From contig CAXBLG010000094.1 in the NCBI GenBank assembly GCA_963976395.1, positions 1-11,295 on the forward strand: a stretch of DNA of 11,295 nt. The letters run 5' to 3'. The stretch is from UBA11612 sp963976395 (GTDB taxonomy: Bacteria > Pseudomonadota > Alphaproteobacteria > Rhodospirillales > Rhodospirillaceae). Position 1 is the stretch's first letter. Every line of letters begins with the position of its first letter. Both the position numbers and the translations under genes were made by a program. Below are positions 5,356 through 11,295 of the stretch, in pieces. Under the pieces are notes generated by a model. That model was not told where the DNA came from, searched no databases, and saw only the letters and a list, made by a program, of their open reading frames with translations.

Positions 5356-6667
5356 TCGCTACGCGCCTTATCCCAAGCAGGCAGACTTTCATACTGCAGG
5401 CGCGGCGCACCGCGAACGCTTGTTCATGGCCGGCAATCAGTTGGGGAAAACCCTGGCGGGCGGCTTTGAAGCGGCGATCCACGCGACCGGGCTGTATCCC
5501 GCGTGGTGGACGGGCCGCCGGTTTGAACGCCCCACCGTAGGCTGGGCCGCGAGTGTGTCCGGCGAAAACACACGTGACAATGTGCAGCGCATGTTACTTG
5601 GACGGCCCGGCGCGCGCGGCACCGGTGCATTACCCGGTGAGTTGATCGAACGGACCACGGCGGGACGCTCTGCGGCCGAGCTGACAGACAGTATTACCGT
5701 GCGCCATGTGTCGGGGGGCACGTCGCGCATTTCGTTCAAGTCCTATGAAAAGGGGCGTGAGAAGTGGCAGGGGGAAACGCTCGATTGGGTGTGGTTCGAT
5801 GAAGAGCCGCCCAGCGATATTTATATGGAAGGGCTAACCCGAACCAATGCGACGAACGGCCTCGTGTGGATGACGTTCACGCCGCTGAAGGGGATGAGCG
5901 ATGTTGTGAACCGCTTTTTGATTGGTGATCACGCCGACCGGGCGGTCGTGCAGATGACGATTGAAGAGGCTCCGCATTTTTCGGAAGCGCAGCGCCGGAG
6001 AATACTCGCGAGTTATCCGGCCCATGAAGTGGAGGCGCGGGCGCGCGGCGTACCCATCATGGGGTCGGGGCGGGTGTTCCCAATCAGCGAAGAGCAAATT
6101 AGGGAACCAGCATTAGAGATTCCCGATCATTGGCCGCGCCTTTGCGGGCTGGATATCGGCTGGGACCATCCCACCGCGGCGGTGTGGCTGGCCTGGGACC
6201 GGGATGCGGACACGGTCCACGTTTATGATTCTTATAGACTGCGGGAGCAGACGCCGGTTGTGCACGCGGCGGCGCTGCGGGCGCGGGGAGATTGGATCCC
6301 GGTGGCCTGGCCCGCCGATGCGTTGCAGCACGATAAAGGCTCGGGTGTTCAGATCGCGGAGCTTTACCGCGAGCAGGGCGTTGCGATGCTAGACGGTCAC
6401 GCCCAGTTCGCGGACGGTTCGACGGGGGTGGAAGCGGGAATCTTGCACGTGCTCGACCGGATGAAAACCGGTCGATTCAAGGTGGCCGAGCATCTGCACG
6501 AATGGTGGGAGGAGTTTCGGCTCTATCACCGCAAGAACGGGCTGATCGTTAAAGAATGCGATGATTTGATGAGCGCGACCCGCTACGCGGTGATGATGCT
6601 GCGTTATGCGGTGGAAGAGCCGGACGCCGCAGATGATCTCGACTTCGGCGACGACTGGGTCGTCTGA
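5306..6667 (+). CDS. Phage terminase large subunit (packaging ATPase/nuclease)
   Basis: The motor cuts concatemeric DNA and drives it into the prohead. From an ATG at 5306 it is 453 aa. Visible motifs are RYAPYPKQADFH (adenine-binding Q region, about 18-29), Walker A AGNQLGKT (42-49), Walker B LDWVWFDEEP (159-168) with the catalytic acidic pair, the coupling motif TFTPLKG (190-196), and an RNase H-like nuclease domain with GLDIGWDH (281-288), WPAD (335-338) and KECDDLMSATRYAVMM (416-431) supplying the metal-binding acids. It is of the P22-like Terminase_6 type. It overlaps the small subunit by 50 nt. An in-frame ATG at 5237 would overlap by 119 nt and adds a low-complexity basic stretch, so the shorter form is preferred; a GTG at 5327 is also possible. 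The last 39 nt recur at 7695-7733. Confidence 0.93.
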   Translation: MTLKAEKVRRLTTRRLSRYAPYPKQADFHTAGAAHRERLFMAGNQLGKTLAGGFEAAIHATGLYPAWWTGRRFERPTVGWAASVSGENTRDNVQRMLLGRPGARGTGALPGELIERTTAGRSAAELTDSITVRHVSGGTSRISFKSYEKGREKWQGETLDWVWFDEEPPSDIYMEGLTRTNATNGLVWMTFTPLKGMSDVVNRFLIGDHADRAVVQMTIEEAPHFSEAQRRRILASYPAHEVEARARGVPIMGSGRVFPISEEQIREPALEIPDHWPRLCGLDIGWDHPTAAVWLAWDRDADTVHVYDSYRLREQTPVVHAAALRARGDWIPVAWPADALQHDKGSGVQIAELYREQGVAMLDGHAQFADGSTGVEAGILHVLDRMKTGRFKVAEHLHEWWEEFRLYHRKNGLIVKECDDLMSATRYAVMMLRYAVEEPDAADDLDFGDDWVV

Positions 6668-6669
6668 GA

Positions 6670-6864
6670 TTCAATGAAATTAAACGCCCTCAAACCGGTG
6701 TTTGGGATGCGGTATCGACAGATGGAGAGCAGGCAAAGATCAGATTCAAAATTGAGAAACTAGCCGCAGAAGACTCGGGACATTCACACGACATTTCAAA
6801 AGCGAGAGAAGAGCTAAATATGCTTGAGCGGCGGTGTCCGAATGAAGCTGAACTCAGTGCATAA
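6670..6864 (+). pseudogene. Start-less coding remnant after terminase
   Basis: Immediately after the terminase stop, a frame reads FNEIKRPQTGVWDAVSTDGE onward for 64 residues, ending LERRCPNEAELSA and TAA at 6862-6864. Its composition (charged, helix-forming, few rare residues) looks like real protein. The frame is open back to 6637, inside the terminase, but contains no ATG, GTG or TTG before the late Met in NMLERR. It is best read as the 3' end of an accessory gene whose 5' end was replaced when the terminase tail was joined. A -1 frameshift from terminase would also enter this frame, but I see no slippery heptamer. Confidence 0.45.
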
Positions 6865-6967
6865 CGCAGCACTCATCGATTTTCCTAAAAGCGAAGACCA
6901 GGCGGATGTTTGGGAGTCTTTGGCGCAGGAAGTCGCGGAAGGGCAGGGCCGCATCGATCCGAAGTAA
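6842..6967 (+). CDS. Possible 41-aa small protein
   Basis: ATG at 6842, overlapping the end of the preceding remnant by 23 nt, opens a frame to TAA at 6965. It encodes MKLNSVHNAALIDFPKSEDQ followed by ADVWESLAQEVAEGQGRIDPK. The acidic, helical composition is plausible, and overlapping starts are common in phage operons. Against it, there is no good ribosome-binding site, and its 3' half is antisense to the last 27 codons of the lipoprotein gene ending at 6885. It may be a remnant belonging with the frame at 6670. No function can be proposed. Confidence 0.32.
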   Translation: MKLNSVHNAALIDFPKSEDQADVWESLAQEVAEGQGRIDPK

Positions 6968-7613
6968 AATCCAAAAGGACAAAGGATAAAGCAATGCTCC
7001 TGTCTAAATGATCGTCGTATTCTCGATTGACGGAATCCAAGGTGTGCAAAACCCACGAAAGAGCAGAGTCATAGTCTTGCTCGTAAACCAAGCCATGCCA
7101 GTAGTATTTGGCTATTTGGGCTTTAGCATCAATCACACCAAGATCGGCCGCCGTTTGCAGAAAGGAGAGCGCTTCTTGCGCTCTGCGACGCCCGCCGGTT
7201 TTATACATAATGCAGCCGACGCCATAGTATCCCCGTGCATACCCGCCGGCCGCCGATTTTAGATACCATTCCTCAGCGAGTTTTAAATCTTTCGGCACAA
7301 GCGTTTCGTCGCAAACCTCGTTTCCTAAATCGTACCAGGTGCCCAGTCTATAGAGGGCTTCTGCATCGCCCGCTTCGGCTTTTAGTTTTATCTCGGCGAC
7401 TTCGTTTCTTATTTCATCAGCGCGCGCACAGCGTTCAGCTTTTCTACGGGTCTCAAACTCGTCCGATTTATTTCGGGTTATTTCAGAGCTCGTTACGTGC
7501 TGAGTGGTCGCGGCTTCGGGCAACGACTGGCAGCCGGCAAGAAGGAGCGCAAACAACATAAGTGCCGAAAGTGCGGCGTTACTAACTGCACGTTTAGAGA
7601 GATACGCGGGCAT
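6885..7613 (-). CDS. Sel1-repeat lipoprotein A (phage accessory gene)
   Basis: This 242-aa protein has a lipoprotein signal peptide: basic KR at 7-8, hydrophobic core 13-25, lipobox LAGC with Cys28. Gln follows the Cys, so Lol sorting to the outer membrane is expected. After a charged linker (about 40-78), two or three Sel1/TPR-like helical repeats span about 79-190, with classic pieces AEAGDAEALYRLGTWY, AEEWYLKSAAGGYARGYYGV and ALSFLQTAADLGVIDAKAQI. A conserved tail motif SDRCGP (218-223) is shared with lipoprotein B at 8149-8838, as are the signal-peptide length and Cys position, so the two are paralogues. Sel1 proteins bind partner proteins. It opposes the late operon and has its own promoter, typical of a gene expressed from the dormant prophage. 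A surface role such as blocking superinfection is speculation. Confidence 0.82.
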   Translation of the reverse strand: MPAYLSKRAVSNAALSALMLFALLLAGCQSLPEAATTQHVTSSEITRNKSDEFETRRKAERCARADEIRNEVAEIKLKAEAGDAEALYRLGTWYDLGNEVCDETLVPKDLKLAEEWYLKSAAGGYARGYYGVGCIMYKTGGRRRAQEALSFLQTAADLGVIDAKAQIAKYYWHGLVYEQDYDSALSWVLHTLDSVNREYDDHLDRSIALSFVLLDFTSDRCGPALPRLPAPKTPKHPPGLRF

Positions 7614-7689
7614 TCTACCATTCTATTCCCGTTGCACGTTTGAGACAAGGAGAACTGATTAGTCCGGTCCCCATTTTGCTGTACTCACG
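7611..7689. repeat. Diverged duplicate of lipoprotein upstream region, copy 1
   Basis: Bases 7611-7689 align almost without gaps with 8836-8913, about two thirds identical by eye, from the start codons through the promoters to a shared ACTCACG (7683-7689 and 8907-8913). Similarity stops there: copy 1 then joins a terminase tail fragment, while copy 2 runs into the portal gene start. Confidence 0.6.
7620..7648 (-). promoter_or_regulatory. Promoter of lipoprotein A, predicted leaderless
   Basis: On the minus strand TTGTCT (7643-7648), a 17-bp spacer and TAGAAT (7620-7625) form a good sigma-70 promoter. Only 6 nt (7614-7619) separate the -10 from the ATG, so transcription should start at the A of the start codon, leaving no 5' leader. 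The same arrangement precedes lipoprotein B. Confidence 0.6.
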
Positions 7690-7694
7690 CCATA

Positions 7695-7733
7695 GCAGAC
7701 GATCTCAATTTCGGTGACGGTTGGGTCGTCTGA
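7695..7733 (+). pseudogene. Second copy of the terminase large-subunit tail
   Basis: These 39 nt match 6629-6667 at 33 positions and encode ADDLNFGDGWVV-stop against ADDLDFGDDWVV-stop in the intact gene. All six differences leave the frame and stop intact, and four of them are third-position changes. No longer terminase sequence precedes it; instead the upstream region of lipoprotein A abuts it. It marks a recombination joint and shows that the gene at 7760 once directly followed a terminase gene. Confidence 0.75.
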
Positions 7734-7759
7734 GCATCCCTAGATATTAGGAGAACTTG

Positions 7760-8143
7760 ATGCCGGTTTATCGAAACCCGCGCGAGGCGGCGCGGATACT
7801 GACGCCGTTGTTTGAGGCGCAGGAGAAAGAAGAGAAGGAGTGGACTCCGTTAGAAAACTGGGACGCCCCGGAACGAACAGAAGGCTGCATTCCGACTGAC
7901 ATGATCGAAATTAAAGAGCTTGCGCAGCGCTTAGATCAGCTTCGTGCGGCAAAGACAGTCAACATTGAGCGCATAAATAAAATCGACGAGGGATTTCGGG
8001 GTGTACTCTCTAATGCGGATCGTGAGGCGTTGGAACGGGAACGAGATCAGAGAATAGCATATGACACCGTTCTAGCACGCGAGGAGGGGAAAGTAGGCAC
8101 CATATGGAAGGCGCTATACAAAAGGTGCACCTTAGAAACGTGA
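7760..8143 (+). CDS. Phage protein with shared MPxYxxPREAAR N-terminal tag
   Basis: AGGAG at 7749-7753, 6 nt upstream, selects the ATG at 7760. The 127-aa product starts MPVYRNPREAARIL, matching the N-termini of the cell-wall hydrolase at 3320 and the protein at 10994. The match fades after about residue 14, earlier than between the other two. A charged linker follows, then a long predicted coiled coil (about 48-110: IEIKELAQRLDQLRAAK through NADREALERERDQRIAYD). I do not recognise the rest. It begins 26 nt after the terminase tail remnant and ends 5 nt before the opposing lipoprotein B gene, with no terminator between. A structural or scaffold-associated role is possible from position only. 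Confidence 0.68.
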   Translation: MPVYRNPREAARILTPLFEAQEKEEKEWTPLENWDAPERTEGCIPTDMIEIKELAQRLDQLRAAKTVNIERINKIDEGFRGVLSNADREALERERDQRIAYDTVLAREEGKVGTIWKALYKRCTLET

Positions 8144-8148
8144 CGTCT

Positions 8149-8838
8149 TCACTTTTGGAAGGGCGATAGAATCGGGTCTTTCGGCCCTCCGGGAAATCTG
8201 AGGCCGCTGCTCGGAAGCTCGCCAAGTGACACAGATGGCCCGCAACGGTCGCTGATCAAGGCTACCATTATGTTTCCCAGTTCGTGTTGTGTTAGAAATG
8301 AGTCTTGTTCCGATAATGCAAAACTTGCCTGCATTGCTCTGAATACCCATCGCAGCGTAAGTTCCGAATCTTTCTGTGTACCAGCACCGTTTGAATGATA
8401 TTTCGCGACTTCGGCCATGGCCGTGATATTGCCGCGGTTGGCGGCTGTTCGCATGAAGGTCAACGCTTCGCCGTAGCGATCGGGCCGGCCTGAACTGTAA
8501 ATTGCGCAGGCAACTCCGTAGTATCCTTTTTCGTAATCGCCGGCGGCCGATTTTAGAAACCAGTCCTCGGCCTTTCGTGCGCTTTTTAGGAGGAGGGCCT
8601 TGTCTCCGGCTACAACGCCCGACAGATACATCTCGCCTAGCTTGTATTGCGCTTCGGGGTCACCGCTTTCTGCTTTTGATATTGTTTCGGTTAGCCGCAC
8701 GCCGACGTCGGAGACGTCCGCACTATGTTCGGTGGGCGCTGATTGCGCCGATTGGCATGCGGCGAGAAGAAACATCCCCGCAGCGAAGAGCGAAAATGCA
8801 GACTTGGGGAACACACGTTTAACGAGAGTGTTTATCAT
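8149..8838 (-). CDS. Sel1-repeat lipoprotein B (phage accessory gene)
   Basis: The ATG at 8838 is chosen because it aligns with the start of lipoprotein A and lies 6 nt from a promoter -10; an in-frame start at 8937 would overlap the portal gene and precede the promoter. The 229-aa protein has KR at 7-8, a hydrophobic core, and lipobox LLAAC with Cys28 followed by Gln, predicting an outer-membrane lipoprotein. Sel1-like repeats span about 54-150: AESGDPEAQYKLGEMYLSG, AEDWFLKSAAGDYEKGYYGV, ALTFMRTAANRGNITAMAEV. The tail keeps SDRCGP (196-201). It is a paralogue of lipoprotein A, well diverged across the mature part, and both look intact. It faces the late operon and is convergent with the gene at 7760. 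Confidence 0.83.
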   Translation of the reverse strand: MINTLVKRVFPKSAFSLFAAGMFLLAACQSAQSAPTEHSADVSDVGVRLTETISKAESGDPEAQYKLGEMYLSGVVAGDKALLLKSARKAEDWFLKSAAGDYEKGYYGVACAIYSSGRPDRYGEALTFMRTAANRGNITAMAEVAKYHSNGAGTQKDSELTLRWVFRAMQASFALSEQDSFLTQHELGNIMVALISDRCGPSVSLGELPSSGLRFPGGPKDPILSPFQK

Positions 8839-8913
8839 CCTGCCATCATACGCCTCTTGCCGGCCTGCGACAAGCTGAACCGGCTGGCACGGCCCAATTT
8901 TACTCAACTCACG
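8836..8913. repeat. Diverged duplicate of lipoprotein upstream region, copy 2
   Basis: Partner of 7611-7689. In this copy the shared ACTCACG end (8907-8913) lies 13 nt before the portal start codon, so this is probably the original arrangement of lipoprotein gene, promoter and portal. Confidence 0.6.
8845..8873 (-). promoter_or_regulatory. Promoter of lipoprotein B, predicted leaderless
   Basis: On the minus strand TTGTCG (8868-8873), a 17-bp spacer and TATGAT (8845-8850) are followed after 6 nt (8839-8844) by the ATG. Transcription should start at the A of the start codon. The hexamer positions relative to the ATG are identical to those of lipoprotein A, although the spacers differ in sequence. 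Confidence 0.6.
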
Positions 8914-8926
8914 GACCTTATTTATC

Positions 8927-10966
8927 ATGACTCGCAAAACCCTGAACGATCGCGAATTGCACGCGGTGGTAACAGCCGAGGTGCGCGATGCGCTCGGCTA
9001 TCTCGGCACGGATTCCGACCTCGCGGAAGAGCGGGCGGATGCCCTGCGCTATTATATGGGCGAGCCGTTCGGCGATGAACGGGAGGGGCGCTCGAAGGTC
9101 GTCTCGCGCGACGTGGCCGATACGGTGGAATGGATTTTGCCGTCCTTGCTGCGTGTGTTCGCGGCCGGTGACGACGTGGTGCGCTTCGAGCCTGTGGGAC
9201 CGGAGGACGAAGCCTTCGCCGCCCAGGCCTCGGACTACGTGAACCATGTGTTTGCGAAAGAGAACAAGGGGTTTTTGATTCTCTACACCTGGTTCAAGGA
9301 CGCTTTGATCCAAAAGAACGGTATTGTGAAGTACTGGTGGGAGGAGCGCGAAAGCACGGCCAAGGAATCCTATGCCGGATTGTCGGAGCCGGAATTCGTG
9401 GCGCTGGCCGCTGACCCGGATGTGGAAGTGCTGGAACACTCCACACAAGAGGGCGTGATTGCCAGCAACGGCGCGGGTGCAGCGGTGATTTCCCATGATG
9501 TGACCATCAAACGCACGCGCCGCGACGGGCGGGTGCGGATTGAGCCGGTTCCGCCGGAGGAATTTTTGATCTCGCGCCGGGCGCGGTCGATGGAAGATGC
9601 CGCGTTTGTCGGCCACCGGGTTTACAAGACGCGCTCGGAGTTGATTGCCGCAGGATACAGCCGCGCGGTGGTTGAGGATCTGCCGACCTTCGTTGAAACG
9701 GACGACAGCGAGGAGGAACTCGCGCGCTGGGACGGCGACGAGTTGCCGTCCGGTGAATCGCGCGACCCGATGATGCAAACCGTTGAGGTGGTGGAAGCCT
9801 ATATCAAGGTGGATGCGGACGGCGACGGCATTGCCGAGTTGATGAAAGTCACGCTTGCCGGCGCGGACGGCGGAGTGCTTCTGGATAAAGAGCCGATAGA
9901 TCATGTGCCTTTCGCGGCGCTGTGCCCGGTGCCGATGCCGCACAAGTTCTTTGGTCTGTCGGTTGCCGATCTGGTGATGGACTTGCAGCGCATCAAAAGC
10001 GTGCTGTGGCGGCAAATGCTGGACAATCTTTATCTTACCAACAATCCGCAGCGCGAAGTGATCGTCAGCCGTTTGGAAAAGGGCGGTCTGGACGATGTGC
10101 TGAACGCGCGGGTGGGCGGAATTATTCGCGCGAAACAGGAAGGCGCGGTGCGCGAACTGGCGGTGCCCCATGCGGCGGCAGCCAGTTTCCCCATGCTGGA
10201 GTATGTGGACAAGGTGCGCGCGGGCCGCACGGGTGTTTCGCCGGCGGTGACCGGGATCGATGCCGAGGCGCTGAGCAACCAAACCGCGACCGGCGTGAAC
10301 CAGATGAGCGCGGCGGCGAACCAGCGCATTGAATTGATCGCGCGTATTTTTGCCGAGACCGGCGTGCGCGATTTATTTCGCGGATTGCTGCGTTTGCTGA
10401 TTACGCATCAGGATAAGGCACGGGTGGTGCGCTTGCGCAATCAATGGGTGCCGATGGCGCCGGCGCGCTGGAACCCGGAAATGGATGTGACCGTGGAGGT
10501 GGGCCTCGGCCACGGCAGCCGCGATCAGCAGATCGGTTACCTCAGCCAAATATTGAACTTGCAAAAAGAAGCGCTGGCGAACGGCGGCATGGGCATGGTG
10601 ACGCCGAAGAACCTCTACAACACTTTGGCCAAACTGGTGCAGTGGGCCGGGCTGAAATCGGTCGCGCCGTATTTCGGCGACCCGGATCAAGTGCCGACCC
10701 AATCCCCCGCGCCGCCGCAACCACCTGCACCGCCGCTTCAAGATCCCGCGCAGGCACAACTGGCGGCCATGATCGGACTGGAGCAACAGCGCGCGGCCGC
10801 CGAAATGCAGTTGAAGAAAGAACGCGCCGAGGCGGACTTGACTCTGGAGCGTGAAAAGCAACTCGCGCGCCTTGCCCTCGATCGCGAAATCGCCCTGCTG
10901 AAAGCCAAGACCGATTTGGATTTGAGAACAGCCAAAATGCAGGCCGAGCAGCAGGCGCAGGCCTAA
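8927..10966 (+). CDS. Phage portal protein (P22-type)
   Basis: The 679-aa product has the length and pattern of P22-family portals: N-terminal helices with ERADALRYYMGEPFGDEREG, then SKVVSRDVADTVEWILPSLL, a stem and wing region, and a central block with DLVMDLQRIKSVLWRQMLDN and LTNNPQREV followed by VTGIDAEALSNQTATGVNQM. The portal is the dodecameric ring at one capsid vertex through which the terminase pumps DNA. A Pro-rich linker (QSPAPPQPPAPPLQDPAQ, about 592-609) leads to a C-terminal coiled coil (about 610-675, rich in E/K/A/L), comparable in position to the helical barrel of P22 portal. The ribosome-binding site is poor (GGA 11 nt upstream). Its separation from terminase by roughly 2.3 kb of accessory DNA is unusual. 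Confidence 0.9.
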   Translation: MTRKTLNDRELHAVVTAEVRDALGYLGTDSDLAEERADALRYYMGEPFGDEREGRSKVVSRDVADTVEWILPSLLRVFAAGDDVVRFEPVGPEDEAFAAQASDYVNHVFAKENKGFLILYTWFKDALIQKNGIVKYWWEERESTAKESYAGLSEPEFVALAADPDVEVLEHSTQEGVIASNGAGAAVISHDVTIKRTRRDGRVRIEPVPPEEFLISRRARSMEDAAFVGHRVYKTRSELIAAGYSRAVVEDLPTFVETDDSEEELARWDGDELPSGESRDPMMQTVEVVEAYIKVDADGDGIAELMKVTLAGADGGVLLDKEPIDHVPFAALCPVPMPHKFFGLSVADLVMDLQRIKSVLWRQMLDNLYLTNNPQREVIVSRLEKGGLDDVLNARVGGIIRAKQEGAVRELAVPHAAAASFPMLEYVDKVRAGRTGVSPAVTGIDAEALSNQTATGVNQMSAAANQRIELIARIFAETGVRDLFRGLLRLLITHQDKARVVRLRNQWVPMAPARWNPEMDVTVEVGLGHGSRDQQIGYLSQILNLQKEALANGGMGMVTPKNLYNTLAKLVQWAGLKSVAPYFGDPDQVPTQSPAPPQPPAPPLQDPAQAQLAAMIGLEQQRAAAEMQLKKERAEADLTLEREKQLARLALDREIALLKAKTDLDLRTAKMQAEQQAQA

Positions 10967-10993
10967 AGACTCGCGGAAATCAGGAGATATTTA

Positions 10994-11295
10994 ATGCCAA
11001 CATGGAATGGACCGCGCGAAGCGGCCCGGGACTTGATGTCGCGCGGCGTACATTTGTCGGGTGATTTACCTATCGCAAGGCCTGAATCGCCATCTATGCG
11101 CGCGCCGGACATAACGTCGCCGGAAATGCCGGAGGTGAATATCAAGTGGGACAGCCCACAAGAGCGCATGCAGTGGCATTCTGCGCGACCTGACTTGGCA
11201 ACCGATGATGAACTCGATTGGGCCAAGGCTTACATTTTAGCGACTAGCATTGGCGGCGGAGTCTCGATCGGGGCGGCAGGTTCGGATTTTCTGCT
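10994..11295 (+). CDS. Tagged phage protein of unknown function, partial
   Basis: AGGAG at 10982-10986, 7 nt upstream, selects the ATG at 10994, 27 nt after the portal stop. One hundred codons are visible and the frame stays open to the right edge. The N-terminus MPTWNGPREAARDLMSRG is closely related to that of the cell-wall hydrolase at 3320. At DNA level both share GGACCGCGCGA and a GGAGA leader. After a Pro-rich linker (about 25-45) come an acidic helix (DLATDDELDWAKAYILATS) and the start of a Gly-rich hydrophobic stretch (IGGGVSIGAAGSDFL) at the edge, possibly membrane-active. In P22-like phages this slot often holds scaffold or virion genes; no family is recognised. Confidence 0.72.
   Translation, partial: MPTWNGPREAARDLMSRGVHLSGDLPIARPESPSMRAPDITSPEMPEVNIKWDSPQERMQWHSARPDLATDDELDWAKAYILATSIGGGVSIGAAGSDFL

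Noticed and set aside
7008..7561. Plus-strand open frames opposite lipoprotein A
   Set aside because: Antisense shadows of the Sel1 gene, Arg/Pro-rich, without start signals.
7760..8838. Toxin-antitoxin or abortive-infection pair formed by the 7760 gene and lipoprotein B
   Set aside because: The genes are convergent rather than co-transcribed, one product is a secreted lipoprotein, and no toxin motif is visible.
8839..8937. Upstream start for lipoprotein B at 8937
   Set aside because: It would place the signal peptide 33 residues inside the protein, overlap the portal start and lie upstream of the predicted promoter. The start at 8838 matches lipoprotein A residue for residue up to Cys28.
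8918..10282. 454-codon open frame on the minus strand opposite the portal gene
   Set aside because: Rich in His and Arg with no recognisable domain. It is the expected antisense shadow of a GC-rich gene with strong codon bias, and the portal on the plus strand is certain.
1..11295. tRNA genes, CRISPR arrays, insertion sequences, retron or diversity-generating elements
   Set aside because: No cloverleaf-like sequence, regularly spaced repeats, transposase or reverse-transcriptase motif (YxDD), or terminal inverted repeats were seen on either strand.

Overview
The window is bacterial, moderately GC-rich, and looks like an alphaproteobacterial chromosome carrying the left part of a P22/lambda-like tailed prophage. 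The host assignment is inferred from the style of the SelO, pseudopilin, repressor and small-terminase proteins. No marker gene fixes the genus.

Positions 1-1534 look like host chromosome. They hold the N-terminal 186 codons of the protein adenylyltransferase SelO (minus strand, running off the left edge) and a stand-alone type IV pilin/pseudopilin-like protein (plus strand). The prophage appears to begin within the 15 bp after the pilin stop codon, because the next gene (1550-2353, minus) is a phage-type HTH plus S24 repressor. A strong promoter overlapping an inverted repeat (2386-2427) faces away from the repressor and drives a 183-aa DNA-binding-like protein (2553-3104). Just past that gene come a second promoter (3096-3125) and a leader of about 190 nt with three hairpins, one a convincing terminator. 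This order resembles the lambda Q - pR' - tR' late-control switch.

The late operon (plus strand) runs: SleB-type cell-wall hydrolase (3320-3943), two small exported proteins of unknown function (3940-4353, 4425-4895), small terminase (4954-5355), large terminase (5306-6667), P22-type portal (8927-10966), and a partial unknown protein at the right edge (10994 onward).

The roughly 2.3 kb between terminase and portal is accessory DNA built as two diverged copies of one layout: plus-strand accessory ORF(s), then an opposing Sel1-repeat lipoprotein gene, then its promoter. Between the copies lies a second version of the last 12 codons and stop of the large terminase. This points to recombination between two related phages that stacked two cassettes. 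Both lipoprotein promoters place the start codon exactly where transcription should begin, predicting leaderless mRNAs.

Three otherwise unrelated proteins (from 3320, 7760 and 10994) share an N-terminal motif, roughly MPxYxGPREAARxLxxRGxxL, together with similar ribosome-binding sites. The motif may be a virion-targeting or docking tag. No integrase, replication, capsid or tail gene is in the window, and no tRNA, rRNA, insertion sequence or CRISPR array was seen.
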